Of a stretch of 64,000 nucleotides of DNA, positions 8,920-17,512 are shown piece after piece. How positions within the stretch are numbered: position 1 is the first letter of the stretch; the number at the start of each line of letters is the position of its first letter. This DNA is from Isoptericola cucumis (GTDB taxonomy: Bacteria; Actinomycetota; Actinomycetes; Actinomycetales; Cellulomonadaceae). A program made the translations under genes and the position numbers. Under the pieces are notes generated by a model. That model was not told where the DNA came from, did not search any database, and saw nothing but the letters and a program-made list of their open reading frames with translations. The stretch covers positions 62,001 to 126,000 of the forward strand of contig NZ_BMDG01000002.1 of assembly GCF_014635665.1 (NCBI RefSeq), given 5' to 3'.

Positions 8920-9875
8920 GCGCGCCCCGTGGCGCGCAGCAGGGCGACGACCTGGCGGTCGCGCTCGGCGACGAGGTCGTCGACGGTGCGGCCGTCCGCC
9001 TCGTCCTCGCAGCCGTGCACGACGGCGTCCCGCAGCCCGGGGGTGAGCTCGGGTGCGTCGAGCCGCGTCCACGGCGAGAGCAGCGACGGGCCGAAGTGGT
9101 CGAGCATGTGCGCCATGCCGCCCTGGCCGCCGGCCAGGTGGAACGTGAGCATGGGGCCCTGGAACGGCCACCGCAGGCCCGGCCCGTCGGTGATGGACCG
9201 GTCGATCTGCTCCACGGTCGCCTCGCCGGCGTCGACCATGTGCAGCGCCTCGCGCCACAGGGCCTCCTGCAGGCGGTTGGCGATGAAGCCCGGGACCTCG
9301 CGGTCCATGGTGATGACCGACTTCCCGGCGGCGCGCAGGAAGTCCGAGGCCCAGGTCACGGCGTCGTCGTCGGTCCGCTCGCCGCCCACGACCTCGACCA
9401 GCGGGACGAGGTACGGCGGGTTGAACGGGTGCCCGACGACGGTGCGGCCGGGGACGGCGCAGTCGGTCTGCATGTCGGTCATCGGGTAGCCCGACGTGGA
9501 GGAGGAGATCACCACGTGGTCGGCGGTGGCGGCGTCGATGTCGGCGAGCAGCCTCCGCTTGAGCTCGAGGTCCTCCGGCGCGCTCTCCTGCACGAAGTCG
9601 GTGCCCTCGACGGCCTCGGCCAGCGTGGCGCAGACGGTGAGGTTCGCCCGGTCGGCGCCGTCCGCGAGGCCGAGCTCGGTGAGCGCGGGCCAGGCCGCGT
9701 CCACCAGGTGGCGCAGCCGGGTCCCGAAGTCGGGGGCGGGGTCCCAGGCGCGCACCCGGTACCCGCGGGCGAGGAAGTAGGCCGCCCAGCCGCCGCCGAT
9801 GACGCCGGCGCCGACGCAGGTGACCGTGCGGACCTCGTCCGGGGCGGTGCGGACGGGTGCGGTGCGGGCGGTCAT
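8916..9875 (-). CDS. cdhA: L-carnitine 3-dehydrogenase
   Basis: Oxidises L-carnitine to 3-dehydrocarnitine with NAD. The 319-aa length is normal for the family. A Rossmann motif is visible near the N-terminus (VGAGVIGGGWAAYFLARG, about residues 20-37). The segments DFVQESAPEDLELKRRLL, ISSSTSGYPMTDMQ and GHPFNPPYLVPLVEVVGGE are typical of carnitine dehydrogenases within the 3-hydroxyacyl-CoA dehydrogenase superfamily. The ATG overlaps the CdhC gene stop by 4 nt. It is encoded between the other two enzymes of the pathway, which supports this substrate over a fatty acyl-CoA. Confidence 0.88.
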   Translation of the reverse strand: MTARTAPVRTAPDEVRTVTCVGAGVIGGGWAAYFLARGYRVRAWDPAPDFGTRLRHLVDAAWPALTELGLADGADRANLTVCATLAEAVEGTDFVQESAPEDLELKRRLLADIDAATADHVVISSSTSGYPMTDMQTDCAVPGRTVVGHPFNPPYLVPLVEVVGGERTDDDAVTWASDFLRAAGKSVITMDREVPGFIANRLQEALWREALHMVDAGEATVEQIDRSITDGPGLRWPFQGPMLTFHLAGGQGGMAHMLDHFGPSLLSPWTRLDAPELTPGLRDAVVHGCEDEADGRTVDDLVAERDRQVVALLRATGRA

Positions 9876-10759
9876 CGGGCGCCCTCCAGCTGCAGGATCT
9901 CGCGGGCGTCGTTCGCGGTGGCCACCTGCGCGCCCATCGACTCGATGATGGTCCGGGCCCGGGTGACGAGCTGCGCGTTGGTGGCCTTGACGCCCTTGCT
10001 CAGGTACAGGTTGTCCTCGAGGCCGACGCGCACGTGGCCGCCCAGCAGCACCGACTGCGCCACCCATGGCAGCTGCATGCGGCCGAGCGCGAACGACGAC
10101 CACACCGCGCCGTCGGGGAGCTGGTCGACCAGCGTCGCCAGCAGCCGCGGGTCGGCGGGCATGCCGTAGGGGACGTCCATGCACAGCTGGAACATCGTGG
10201 GGGAGTCGATCAGGCCCTCCGCGACGAGCTTCTTGGCGAAGACGAGCTGGCCGGTGTCGAAGATCTCCATCTCGACGCGGGTGCCGAGCTCCTGGATGCG
10301 GCGGGCGCCGTCGCGCAGGATGTCCGGGGTGCTGACGTAGACCAGGCTGCCCTCGCCGAAGTTGAGGCTGCCGCAGTCCAGGGTGCAGATGTCCGGCTTC
10401 ACGGTGCCGACGTGCTTGAGCCGCTCCACGCCGTTCACCAGGTCCGTCTCCGGCAGGATGGTGGTCGGCTCCTTCGGGTCGAGGTAGAGGTCCCCGCCCA
10501 TGCCGGCCGTGGTGTTGACGACCACGTCGACGTCGCTGGCGCGGATCAGCTCGACCGCCTCGCGGTACAGCTCCGTCTCGCGCGACGGCGCCCCGGTCTG
10601 CGGGTCGCGCACGTGGACGTGCACGATGGCGGCGCCCGCGCGGGCGGCGTCGATGCCCGCCTGGGCGATCTGCTCCGGGGTGACGGGCACGTGCTCCGAG
10701 CGGCCGACGGTGTCGCCGGCGCCGGTGAGCGCGCAGGTGATGATGACGTTGCGGTTCAT
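9872..10759 (-). CDS. cdhC: 3-dehydrocarnitine cleavage enzyme (BKACE family)
   Basis: A zinc-dependent beta-keto acid cleavage enzyme of 295 aa. In the carnitine pathway it converts 3-dehydrocarnitine and acetyl-CoA to betainyl-CoA and acetoacetate. The metal motif HVHVRDPQTG (about residues 48-57) and the C-terminal RVGLEDNLYLSKG are family hallmarks. The start is ATG behind GAGAGGA. BKACE members act on several beta-keto acids; the neighbouring carnitine dehydrogenase and thioesterase fix the likely substrate here. Confidence 0.86.
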   Translation of the reverse strand: MNRNVIITCALTGAGDTVGRSEHVPVTPEQIAQAGIDAARAGAAIVHVHVRDPQTGAPSRETELYREAVELIRASDVDVVVNTTAGMGGDLYLDPKEPTTILPETDLVNGVERLKHVGTVKPDICTLDCGSLNFGEGSLVYVSTPDILRDGARRIQELGTRVEMEIFDTGQLVFAKKLVAEGLIDSPTMFQLCMDVPYGMPADPRLLATLVDQLPDGAVWSSFALGRMQLPWVAQSVLLGGHVRVGLEDNLYLSKGVKATNAQLVTRARTIIESMGAQVATANDAREILQLEGAR

Positions 10760-10825
10760 GGTGTCCTCTCGGGGGTCTTCGAGGTCGGTCGAGCGGTCGG
10801 GCGGGCCGTCGGTCGAGGGCGCGGG

Positions 10826-12016
10826 TCAGGCGCGGGTGCGTGCCACCGCGTCGGCGATCGCCTGCAGGCCCAGGTAGCTGAGGTCGCGGTAGTGGCGGTC
10901 CTCCCACGCGTCGGCGTACGGCCACAGGGAGGTCTTGACCACGACGACGCCACGGTCGCGGTCGACGAGGGTGAACTGGCCGTGGCTGCCGTCGGCGACG
11001 AGCACCCGGCCCTCGCGGTCCAGCGGCCACCAGTGCCAGGAGTACCCGGCGTGGGTGGTGTAGGCGCTGGGCAGCCGGCCGGGGGCGAGGAACGGGTACG
11101 GCGGGACGCCGTCGCCGGCGACCCACCCGGCCGACAGCAGCCGGTCCCCGTCCGGGGTGCCGCCCACCCGGCCGTCCAGCGCGAGCAGGCCCACCCGGGC
11201 CCAGTCGCGCGCGGTGGCGGCGACGCCGCCACCGGCCATCGCGACGCCGTCGCCGTCCACGCCCACGACGGCCTCGTCGGCGCAGCCGAGGTCGGCCCAG
11301 AGCCGGCCCACGGCGTCGGCGAACGGCACGCCGGTGGCCCGCTCGCGCACCCAGTCGAGCACCTGGGAGTCGGCCGTGCAGTACTCCCACTGGGTGCCCG
11401 GCCGGTGCTTCGAGCGCGTCTGCGCGAGCTGCGATCGCGTGCTGCCGCCGGTGCGGAACGCGCCCACCAGCCGGGCGGCGGGGCCGGCGGGGTCGCGGTG
11501 GTCCTCGGTCCAGTCGAGCCCGGTCGTCATGGTGATGACGTCGGTGACGGTGCAGGCGTCGTAGCCGGAGCCGGCCAGCTCGGGCACGTGGTCGGTGACG
11601 CGGTCGGCCAGGGTCAGGTCGCCCTCGGTGACGGCGCGCCCGACCAGCGTCGCGAGCAGGGACTTCGTCATCGAGGCACCGAGGAACTTCGTCCGCGGGC
11701 CGAGCCCGTCGGCGTACCACTCGTGCACGACCTCGCCGCGGTCCAGCACGAGCAGGCTGGTGGCGTAGGTCTCCGCCCGCCAGCGGTCGAGGTCGGCGAG
11801 GTGCCCGGCGCCGGCGACCTCGACGTCCAGGTCCCGGGGCGCCTCGGGGAGGCGCGTGGGCCGGGGCGCGGCGACGCGCACGTGCGGCAGGGCCGGGGAG
11901 CCGCCGGCGGGCAGGTGCGGGTCGACGAACCGCAGCGCCGCGACGGACCGCTCGGCGGGCGGCGCGGCCTCGGGGCTCTGCGGGCTCTCGGGGGTGACGG
12001 TGCTCTCGGTGCTCAC
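10826..12016 (-). CDS. Cytoplasmic serine hydrolase of the carnitine operon
   Basis: A 396-aa beta-lactamase/class-C-fold hydrolase. The catalytic S-x-x-K is seen as SMTK in FLGASMTKSLL (about residue 150). A Tyr motif follows in WEYCTADSQVL and a third motif around HAGYSWHWW. No signal peptide is visible, so it should act inside the cell. The start is GTG behind GAGAGGAC, which overlaps the preceding ATPase stop. It lies between the importer and the carnitine enzymes, so it may release carnitine from an imported ester such as an acylcarnitine. That is inference. The closest described subgroup is probably the esterase/6-aminohexanoate-dimer hydrolase type. Confidence 0.75.
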   Translation of the reverse strand: MSTESTVTPESPQSPEAAPPAERSVAALRFVDPHLPAGGSPALPHVRVAAPRPTRLPEAPRDLDVEVAGAGHLADLDRWRAETYATSLLVLDRGEVVHEWYADGLGPRTKFLGASMTKSLLATLVGRAVTEGDLTLADRVTDHVPELAGSGYDACTVTDVITMTTGLDWTEDHRDPAGPAARLVGAFRTGGSTRSQLAQTRSKHRPGTQWEYCTADSQVLDWVRERATGVPFADAVGRLWADLGCADEAVVGVDGDGVAMAGGGVAATARDWARVGLLALDGRVGGTPDGDRLLSAGWVAGDGVPPYPFLAPGRLPSAYTTHAGYSWHWWPLDREGRVLVADGSHGQFTLVDRDRGVVVVKTSLWPYADAWEDRHYRDLSYLGLQAIADAVARTRA

Positions 12017-12025
12017 GGCGTCCTC

Positions 12026-13834
12026 TCAGTCGATGCGCGGGGTGTGGGCCAGCAGCGTCCGCGTGTACTCCTGCTGCGGATGCTCCATCACCTCCACGAC
12101 CGGCCCCGACTCCACGAGCCGGCCGGCCGAGAGGATGTCGACCCGGGTGGCGATGGACCGCACGAGCGCCAGGTTGTGCGTCACGAAGAGCATCGCGATG
12201 CCCCGCTGGGTGCGCAGGTGATCCAGCAGCTCGACGATCGAGCCCTGCACGGACACGTCGAGCGCCGAGGTGATCTCGTCGCAGACGAGGACGTCGGGCT
12301 GGGCGGCCAGCGCCCGGGCGATCGCGACGCGCTGCCGCTCGCCGCCGGAGAGCCGGTCGGTGCGCAGGTCGAGCACGGCGGGGCCGAGCGCGACCGCGTC
12401 GAGCAGGTCGACCACCCGGTCGGTGGCCTGGCTGCCGCGGGCGAGGCCGAAGAGCTCCATCGGTCGGCGCACCAGCTGGCCCACCGTCTGGCGGGGGTTC
12501 AGCGACAGGTACGGGTTCTGGAAGATGTACTGGATGCGGCGGCGGTCGTCGCCGGTGCGGCGCCGGCTGGAGCGCGCCAGCTCGTGGTCCTCGAACCGGA
12601 TCCGCCCTGTCCACTGCCGGTGCAGGCCGCCGACGGCGCGCGAGATGGTGGTCTTGCCGCTGCCGGACTCGCCGACGAGCGCCACGCACTCGCCCCGGGC
12701 GAGGTCGAACGAGACGTCGTGCACCACCTGGGTGCGGCCGTAGGAGACGTTCAGCCCCTCGACCGCGAGGACGACGTCGCGCTCCACCGACGGCGGGGCG
12801 TCGGGCACGCGGCCGAGGTCGATGTCCCACGGCCCGAGCTCGTCGGTGCGCAGGCACCGGGCCCAGTGGTCGGTGTCGAGCTCGACGGGCACCGGCTCCG
12901 TGGTGGCGCAGGCGTCGGTGGCGAAGACGCACCGGTCGTGGAACCGGCAGCCCGACGGCCGGTTGCCCGGCTGCGGGGTCCGGCCGGGGATGCCGGCGAG
13001 CGCGCGGGCCTGGCTGACGTGCGGGATCGCGTCCAGCAGCGCGCGCGTGTACGGGTGGGTCGGGGCGGAGAAGACCTGCTCGCGGCGGCCCAGCTCGACG
13101 ATCCGCCCGGCGTACACGACGGCCACCCGGTCGGCGACCGTGCCGATGACGGCGAGGTCGTGCGTGACGTACAGGGCGGCGACACCGTGCGCCTCGCAGA
13201 GCCGGTCCATGGTCTCGAGCACGAGGGTCTGCGTGGTGACGTCGAGGCCGGTGGTCGGCTCGTCCAGCACGAGCACCTTCGGGCGGGGCAGGAACGCCAT
13301 CGCCAGGGCCACGCGCTGCACCTGCCCGCCGGAGAGCTGGTGCGGGTAGCGGTCGAGGAACGCGTCGTCGTCGGGCAGCCCCACCTCGGCCAGCCCGGCC
13401 CGCGCCCGCTCGAGGCGCCCGGCGGGCGTGTCGATGCCGCGCAGCTCGAGGAGCTCGACGATCTGCCGCCCGATGCGGATGCTCGGGTTGAGCGCGGACG
13501 CCGGGTCCTGCGGCATGTACGCGACGTGCTCGCCGCGCAGCAGCCGGACGTCGTCGTCGGACAGGCCGAGCACCTCGTGGCCGTCGACGACGACCTCGCC
13601 GGCGTCGATCACGGCGCCGGCGCGGGCGTGCCCGAGCAGGGCGGTGCCGATCGTCGTCTTGCCGGAGCCGGACTCGCCGACCAGGCCGACGACCTCGCCG
13701 GGGCGCAGGGTGAGGTCGATCCCGTCGACGACGTCCACGTCGCCGGCGGCGAGCGCGACCCGCAGGCCGCGCACGGTGCAGACGGCGTCCGGCGCCTCGG
13801 TGGTCGCGGCGGCACGCGCGGTGGTGGCGGTCAT
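12026..13834 (-). CDS. Dpp/Opp-type ABC transporter, two fused ATPases
   Basis: A 602-aa protein holding two complete nucleotide-binding domains that are usually separate (DppD and DppF). The first domain (about residues 18-260) has GESGSGKTT, LSGGQVQRVALA and VLVLDEPTTGLD. An oligopeptide-ABC C-terminal extension with Cys residues follows (CRFHDRCVFATDAC). The second domain (about residues 325-600) has GESGSGKTT and LSGGERQRVAIA. The ATG overlaps the upstream permease gene by 4 nt. It powers uptake of the carnitine-related substrate. Confidence 0.9.
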   Translation of the reverse strand: MTATTARAAATTEAPDAVCTVRGLRVALAAGDVDVVDGIDLTLRPGEVVGLVGESGSGKTTIGTALLGHARAGAVIDAGEVVVDGHEVLGLSDDDVRLLRGEHVAYMPQDPASALNPSIRIGRQIVELLELRGIDTPAGRLERARAGLAEVGLPDDDAFLDRYPHQLSGGQVQRVALAMAFLPRPKVLVLDEPTTGLDVTTQTLVLETMDRLCEAHGVAALYVTHDLAVIGTVADRVAVVYAGRIVELGRREQVFSAPTHPYTRALLDAIPHVSQARALAGIPGRTPQPGNRPSGCRFHDRCVFATDACATTEPVPVELDTDHWARCLRTDELGPWDIDLGRVPDAPPSVERDVVLAVEGLNVSYGRTQVVHDVSFDLARGECVALVGESGSGKTTISRAVGGLHRQWTGRIRFEDHELARSSRRRTGDDRRRIQYIFQNPYLSLNPRQTVGQLVRRPMELFGLARGSQATDRVVDLLDAVALGPAVLDLRTDRLSGGERQRVAIARALAAQPDVLVCDEITSALDVSVQGSIVELLDHLRTQRGIAMLFVTHNLALVRSIATRVDILSAGRLVESGPVVEVMEHPQQEYTRTLLAHTPRID

Positions 13835-14739
13835 CGGTCGCCTCCCTTCGAGGTGAGCTGGGCGATGCCGTCGGCGGCGAGGTTCGTGCCGACCGCGAAG
13901 ATGCCGATCATGAGCACCGGCGCCAGCACGCCCCAGGGCTGGACCAGCAGCGCCAGCCGGTTCTCGTTGATCATCTGGCCCCAGTCGGCCGCGCCCGGGT
14001 CGGTGGAGAAGCCGAGGAACGCGATGCCGGCGACCATGCCGATGGAGTACGTGAGCCGCAGCCCGGCCTCGGCCAGGAGCGGTCCGCTCATGTTGGGCAG
14101 GACCTCGCGGACCACGATCCGCAGGCGGGACTCGCCGAGCGCCTCGGCGGAGGTCACGAAGTCGCGCCGGGTGAGGCCGAGGGCCACGCCGCGCGAGACC
14201 CGGGCGACGCGGGGCGCGTGCGAGATCCCGACGAGGACGACGATCAGCCACATGGTGGGCTCGGCCACGGTGGACAGCACCAGCAGGGTGAGCAGGATCT
14301 GCGGGAACGCGAGGACGGCGTCGTTGAGGCGCATGACGACCTCGTCGAACCAGCCGCCCACGTACGCGGCCAGGATGCCGACCAGCACGCCGAGCACCAG
14401 GCCCACGACGGTGGACAGGAGGGCGACGACGAGGACGGACAGGCCGCCGTGGAGCACCCGCGAGAGCACGTCCTGCCCCAGGTAGTCGGTGCCCAGCACG
14501 CCGGCGGTGCTGTACGGGTCGCCGGTGATCTCGTGCTCGCCGTGCGGCGCGAGCCACGGTCCGACCACGGCGACGAGCACGACGAACGCGGTGATGGCGA
14601 GGCCGACGACCAGGCGCGGCTGCCACGACCGGCGGCGGGACGCCGTGGAGGAGCCACCGGCGGGGGCGCCGTCGGCGGCGGGGGCGAGGGCGGTGCGGGC
14701 GGTCCCCGACGTGGCGGGGGCGGTGGCACGGGCAGTCAT
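13831..14739 (-). CDS. Dpp/Opp-type ABC permease (DppC-like)
   Basis: A 302-aa inner-membrane permease. An N-terminal disordered tail precedes the first transmembrane helix (about residues 42-62). Next comes the OppC-type GTDYLGQDVLSRVLHGG motif, four or five further helices, and the EAA-type loop EALGESRLRIVVREVLPN that contacts the ATPase. It overlaps both neighbours by 4 nt (ATGA). Confidence 0.9.
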   Translation of the reverse strand: MTARATAPATSGTARTALAPAADGAPAGGSSTASRRRSWQPRLVVGLAITAFVVLVAVVGPWLAPHGEHEITGDPYSTAGVLGTDYLGQDVLSRVLHGGLSVLVVALLSTVVGLVLGVLVGILAAYVGGWFDEVVMRLNDAVLAFPQILLTLLVLSTVAEPTMWLIVVLVGISHAPRVARVSRGVALGLTRRDFVTSAEALGESRLRIVVREVLPNMSGPLLAEAGLRLTYSIGMVAGIAFLGFSTDPGAADWGQMINENRLALLVQPWGVLAPVLMIGIFAVGTNLAADGIAQLTSKGGDR

Positions 14740-15806
14740 GAGCTGATCGCCGTCCTCTCTCGGGGCGTGCACAGGATGGACAGCACGTCGGCGACGAGGT
14801 TCACCACGACGTACACGGCGGCGACGATCATCGCGAGCGTCTGGACCATGGGGATGTCGCTGTTGCGGACGCTGTCGACGAGGCTCGCGCCGATCCCCGG
14901 GTACGAGAAGAGGTACTCGACGAGCACGATGCCGCTGGCCAGCCAGGCGAGCTGGAGGCCGATCACCTGGATGGCGGGCACGACGGCGTTGCGCAGCGCG
15001 TGCCGGCGCAGGACCACGCGCTCGGGCACGCCCTTGAGCCGCGCGAGCTCGACGTAGTCGCTGTCGAGGACGTCGAGCAGCGTCGAGCGCATGATGCGGA
15101 TGACGTACGGGGCGACGACCAGCACCAGGGTCACGACGGGCAGGATCATCGACGCGGGCTGGGTCCACGGGCCCTCGCCCCCGGCGCTGATCGTGACGGC
15201 CGGGAGGGCGTGGAAGACCACGGTGGAGAAGAGCGCCACGAGCACGATGCCGACGACGAACTCCGGCAGGCCGGCGAGCGTCAGCACGACGAGCTGGATG
15301 CCGTGGTCGAGCCGGCGCCCGCGGTGCCGCGCGCTGAGGAGCGCGACGGCGAACGAGACCGGGATGATGACGACGGCGGCGATCAGCACCAGGACGCCGC
15401 TGTTGACGACGCGGTCGCCGATGAGCTCGCCCACGGGGAGCCCGTTCGCGACGGACGTGCCGAGGTCGCCGCGCAGCAGGCCGCCGAACCAGTGCCAGTA
15501 TCGGTCCCACAGCGACTCGTCGAGGTGCAGCTGCTGGCGGATCTGCTCCGCGCGCCCGAGGTTGGTGGCGGCCTCCTTGCCGAGGATCGCCTTGACCGGG
15601 TCGCCCAGGGCGGCCGTGGCCAGGAAGACCAGCACGGACACGAGCCACAGGGTGAGCGCGGCGAGCCCCACCCGCCGGGCGGCCCAGAGGGTCCACGCGG
15701 TCGCGGGCGAGCGGCGGGCGCTGCTGGACCCGGAGGTCGTGGTGGCCGGCGGCCCGGCGGGCGGCCCTGCCGCGGGGGCGGGGTCGTGCGTGCGGACGGT
15801 GGTCAT
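14736..15806 (-). CDS. Dpp/Opp-type ABC permease (DppB-like)
   Basis: A 356-aa permease with a Pro/Ala-rich N-terminal tail, a first helix near residues 50-70, a periplasmic-side region, then five helices with an EAA loop near LKGVPERVVLRRHALRNAVVPA. It sits 1 nt after the binding-protein stop. It forms the transmembrane pore with the DppC-like subunit. Confidence 0.9.
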   Translation of the reverse strand: MTTVRTHDPAPAAGPPAGPPATTTSGSSSARRSPATAWTLWAARRVGLAALTLWLVSVLVFLATAALGDPVKAILGKEAATNLGRAEQIRQQLHLDESLWDRYWHWFGGLLRGDLGTSVANGLPVGELIGDRVVNSGVLVLIAAVVIIPVSFAVALLSARHRGRRLDHGIQLVVLTLAGLPEFVVGIVLVALFSTVVFHALPAVTISAGGEGPWTQPASMILPVVTLVLVVAPYVIRIMRSTLLDVLDSDYVELARLKGVPERVVLRRHALRNAVVPAIQVIGLQLAWLASGIVLVEYLFSYPGIGASLVDSVRNSDIPMVQTLAMIVAAVYVVVNLVADVLSILCTPRERTAISS

Positions 15807-15807
15807 G

Positions 15808-17391
15808 TCAGGCCCCCTCGACGAACGACACGCGGTGGAACTTGTAGCCCCCGCTGGGCAGGTACCGGTCGGGCTCGAAGCCCTGGACGAGGTTCGAGTA
15901 CCCGTCCACCTGCTTCTTGAAGCCCCAGACGATGAGGCCGCCGCGCTCGTGCTCGATCTCCTGGCAGCGGTGCAGGAGCTCGCCGCGCCGGGTCTCGTCG
16001 ACCGTCCGCGTCGCCTGCGCGAACAGCTCCTGGAACTCGGCGTCGTCGAAGTGGGTCTCGTTGTACGGCGAGCTCGGCAGCGCGCACGACGCGACCTGCG
16101 GCACGTAGTTGCGGGTCACCCAGAAGTCCTGGGCGAAGGGCCACTGGAGGTACTGCTCGCCGTAGAAGGTGTTGGGGTCCGCCTTGTTCAGGCGCACGTC
16201 GATGCCGGCCTTGCGCGCCTGGTCGACGAAGAGGTTCGCGGCCTCCACGCCGCCGGCGCCGACGGCGCTGGAGGTGACGAGCTCGACCTGGAGGTCCTCG
16301 TGCCCGGCCTGCTTGAGCAGCGAGCGGACCTTGTCGAGGTCCTGCTCGCGCTGCGGCAGGTCGTCGGCGTAGGCAGGGTCGAAGGGGGCGTACAGGTCGT
16401 TGCCGACGAACCCGTACCCGCCCAGCGCCTGGTCGATCATCTGCTGGCGGTCCACGACGAGGCGCATGGCCTCGCGCACCCGGACGTCGGAGAAGGGCTC
16501 GGTGTCGACGCGCATGGTGAAGGGCATCCAGGCGCCGGTGTCGGAGACGAGGGCGGACGAGCCCTGTTCGGCGACGGCGCCCGTGAGGTAGGAGGGCAGG
16601 TTGTCGATGCTCTGCACCTGCCCGGCCAGGAGGGCGTTGACCTTGGCGGCGTCGTCGGCGAAGTCGTAGATGACGAGCTCGTCGACCCAGGCCGCCTCGC
16701 CCCAGTAGTCGTCGTGCCGGCGGAAGCGGCTGAGCTGGCCGGGGGTGAAGGTGTCCGCCCGGAAGGCGCCGGTGCCGACCGGGTTCGCGGGGTCGAAGTC
16801 GGTGGGGACGATCCCGGCCGTGTACTCCGCGATCAGCTGGTCGAACACGGAGTAGGGCTGCTTGAGCGCGAACCGCACGGTGTGCTTGTCGAGCGCGCGG
16901 GAGTTCTTGATGTCCAGGACCTCGGTCAGGGGTCCGGCGGCGCCCGTCTCGGGGTCGGTGATGCGGGACATGGTAAAGAGCACGTCCTCGGCGGTCATCG
17001 TCTTGCCGTGGTGGAAGGCGACGTCGCGGCGCAGCTCGACGGTCCAGGAGGTGGCGTCGCGGTTCGGCGTCACCGCCGTCGCGAGCGCGGGGGCGAGCTG
17101 GTAGGCGGAGTCCCAGAACAGCAGCGGCTCGTACAGGTTGTTGACCCGCGCGATGTCGGGGTTGGTGACCGGGAAGTGCGGGTCGAGGGAGTCCTTGAGG
17201 CCGCCGCCGGTGGCGCCGTGGCTGAGGGTGCCGCCGCGCCGTCGTGGCGCTGCCGGATCGGGTGGCGGGGGGACGGTGCCGCACCCCGCGAGGGCGGTCG
17301 TGCCGACCGCTCCGGCCGCTGCGATCGCCGCCAGTCGGAGCACGTCCCGCCGCGAGATCCCGCGGCCACCTGGACCGAGTCCGTTGTAGAT
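15808..17391 (-). CDS. ABC substrate-binding lipoprotein, apparent AUC start
   Basis: A family-5 (DppA/OppA-like) solute-binding protein, about 527 aa. The N-terminus has a twin-arginine motif (SRRDVLRLAAIAAAG) and a lipobox LAGC, so it is a Tat-exported lipoprotein. Mature sequence such as GAFRADTFTPGQLSRFRRHDD and VDRQQMIDQAL is typical. No ATG, GTG, TTG or CTG occurs in frame between the promoter and the RR motif. AAGGAG (17398-17403) stands 6 nt before ATC at 17389-17391, which is the best start. The first canonical codon, GTG at 17341-17343, would delete the RR motif and has no ribosome site. Confidence 0.82.
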   Translation of the reverse strand: MYNGLGPGGRGISRRDVLRLAAIAAAGAVGTTALAGCGTVPPPPDPAAPRRRGGTLSHGATGGGLKDSLDPHFPVTNPDIARVNNLYEPLLFWDSAYQLAPALATAVTPNRDATSWTVELRRDVAFHHGKTMTAEDVLFTMSRITDPETGAAGPLTEVLDIKNSRALDKHTVRFALKQPYSVFDQLIAEYTAGIVPTDFDPANPVGTGAFRADTFTPGQLSRFRRHDDYWGEAAWVDELVIYDFADDAAKVNALLAGQVQSIDNLPSYLTGAVAEQGSSALVSDTGAWMPFTMRVDTEPFSDVRVREAMRLVVDRQQMIDQALGGYGFVGNDLYAPFDPAYADDLPQREQDLDKVRSLLKQAGHEDLQVELVTSSAVGAGGVEAANLFVDQARKAGIDVRLNKADPNTFYGEQYLQWPFAQDFWVTRNYVPQVASCALPSSPYNETHFDDAEFQELFAQATRTVDETRRGELLHRCQEIEHERGGLIVWGFKKQVDGYSNLVQGFEPDRYLPSGGYKFHRVSFVEGA

Positions 17392-17402
17392 TGTTCTCTC
17401 CT

Positions 17403-17465
17403 TGTTCGCATGACGAGCACCCTGTTGAACGATGCGAACATAGGGGCCGAGGTAGGTGACGTCAA
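17403..17465 (-). promoter_or_regulatory. Promoter and IclR-type operator of the carnitine operon
   Basis: On the minus strand, -35 TTGACG (17460-17465) and -10 TATGTT (17437-17442) are separated by exactly 17 nt. Inverted half-sites TGTTCGCAT (17403-17411) and ATGCGAACA (17432-17440) match perfectly, and the second overlaps the -10. Each lies within a looser dyad of the TGTTCG-N-CGAACA type used by IclR-family regulators. The divergent IclR gene is the obvious partner. Confidence 0.75.
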
Positions 17466-17512
17466 ACCGGCCTGGCAAGCCGGGCAAGGGATCGCAAAGG
17501 ACGGAGTCGGAG

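Noticed and set aside
9857-14485. A 1,542-codon open frame on the plus strand opposite the carnitine operon
   Set aside because: It is antisense to seven well-supported genes, has a composition typical of shadow frames in high-GC DNA (Val/Gly/Arg/Asp-rich) and shows no recognisable domains.
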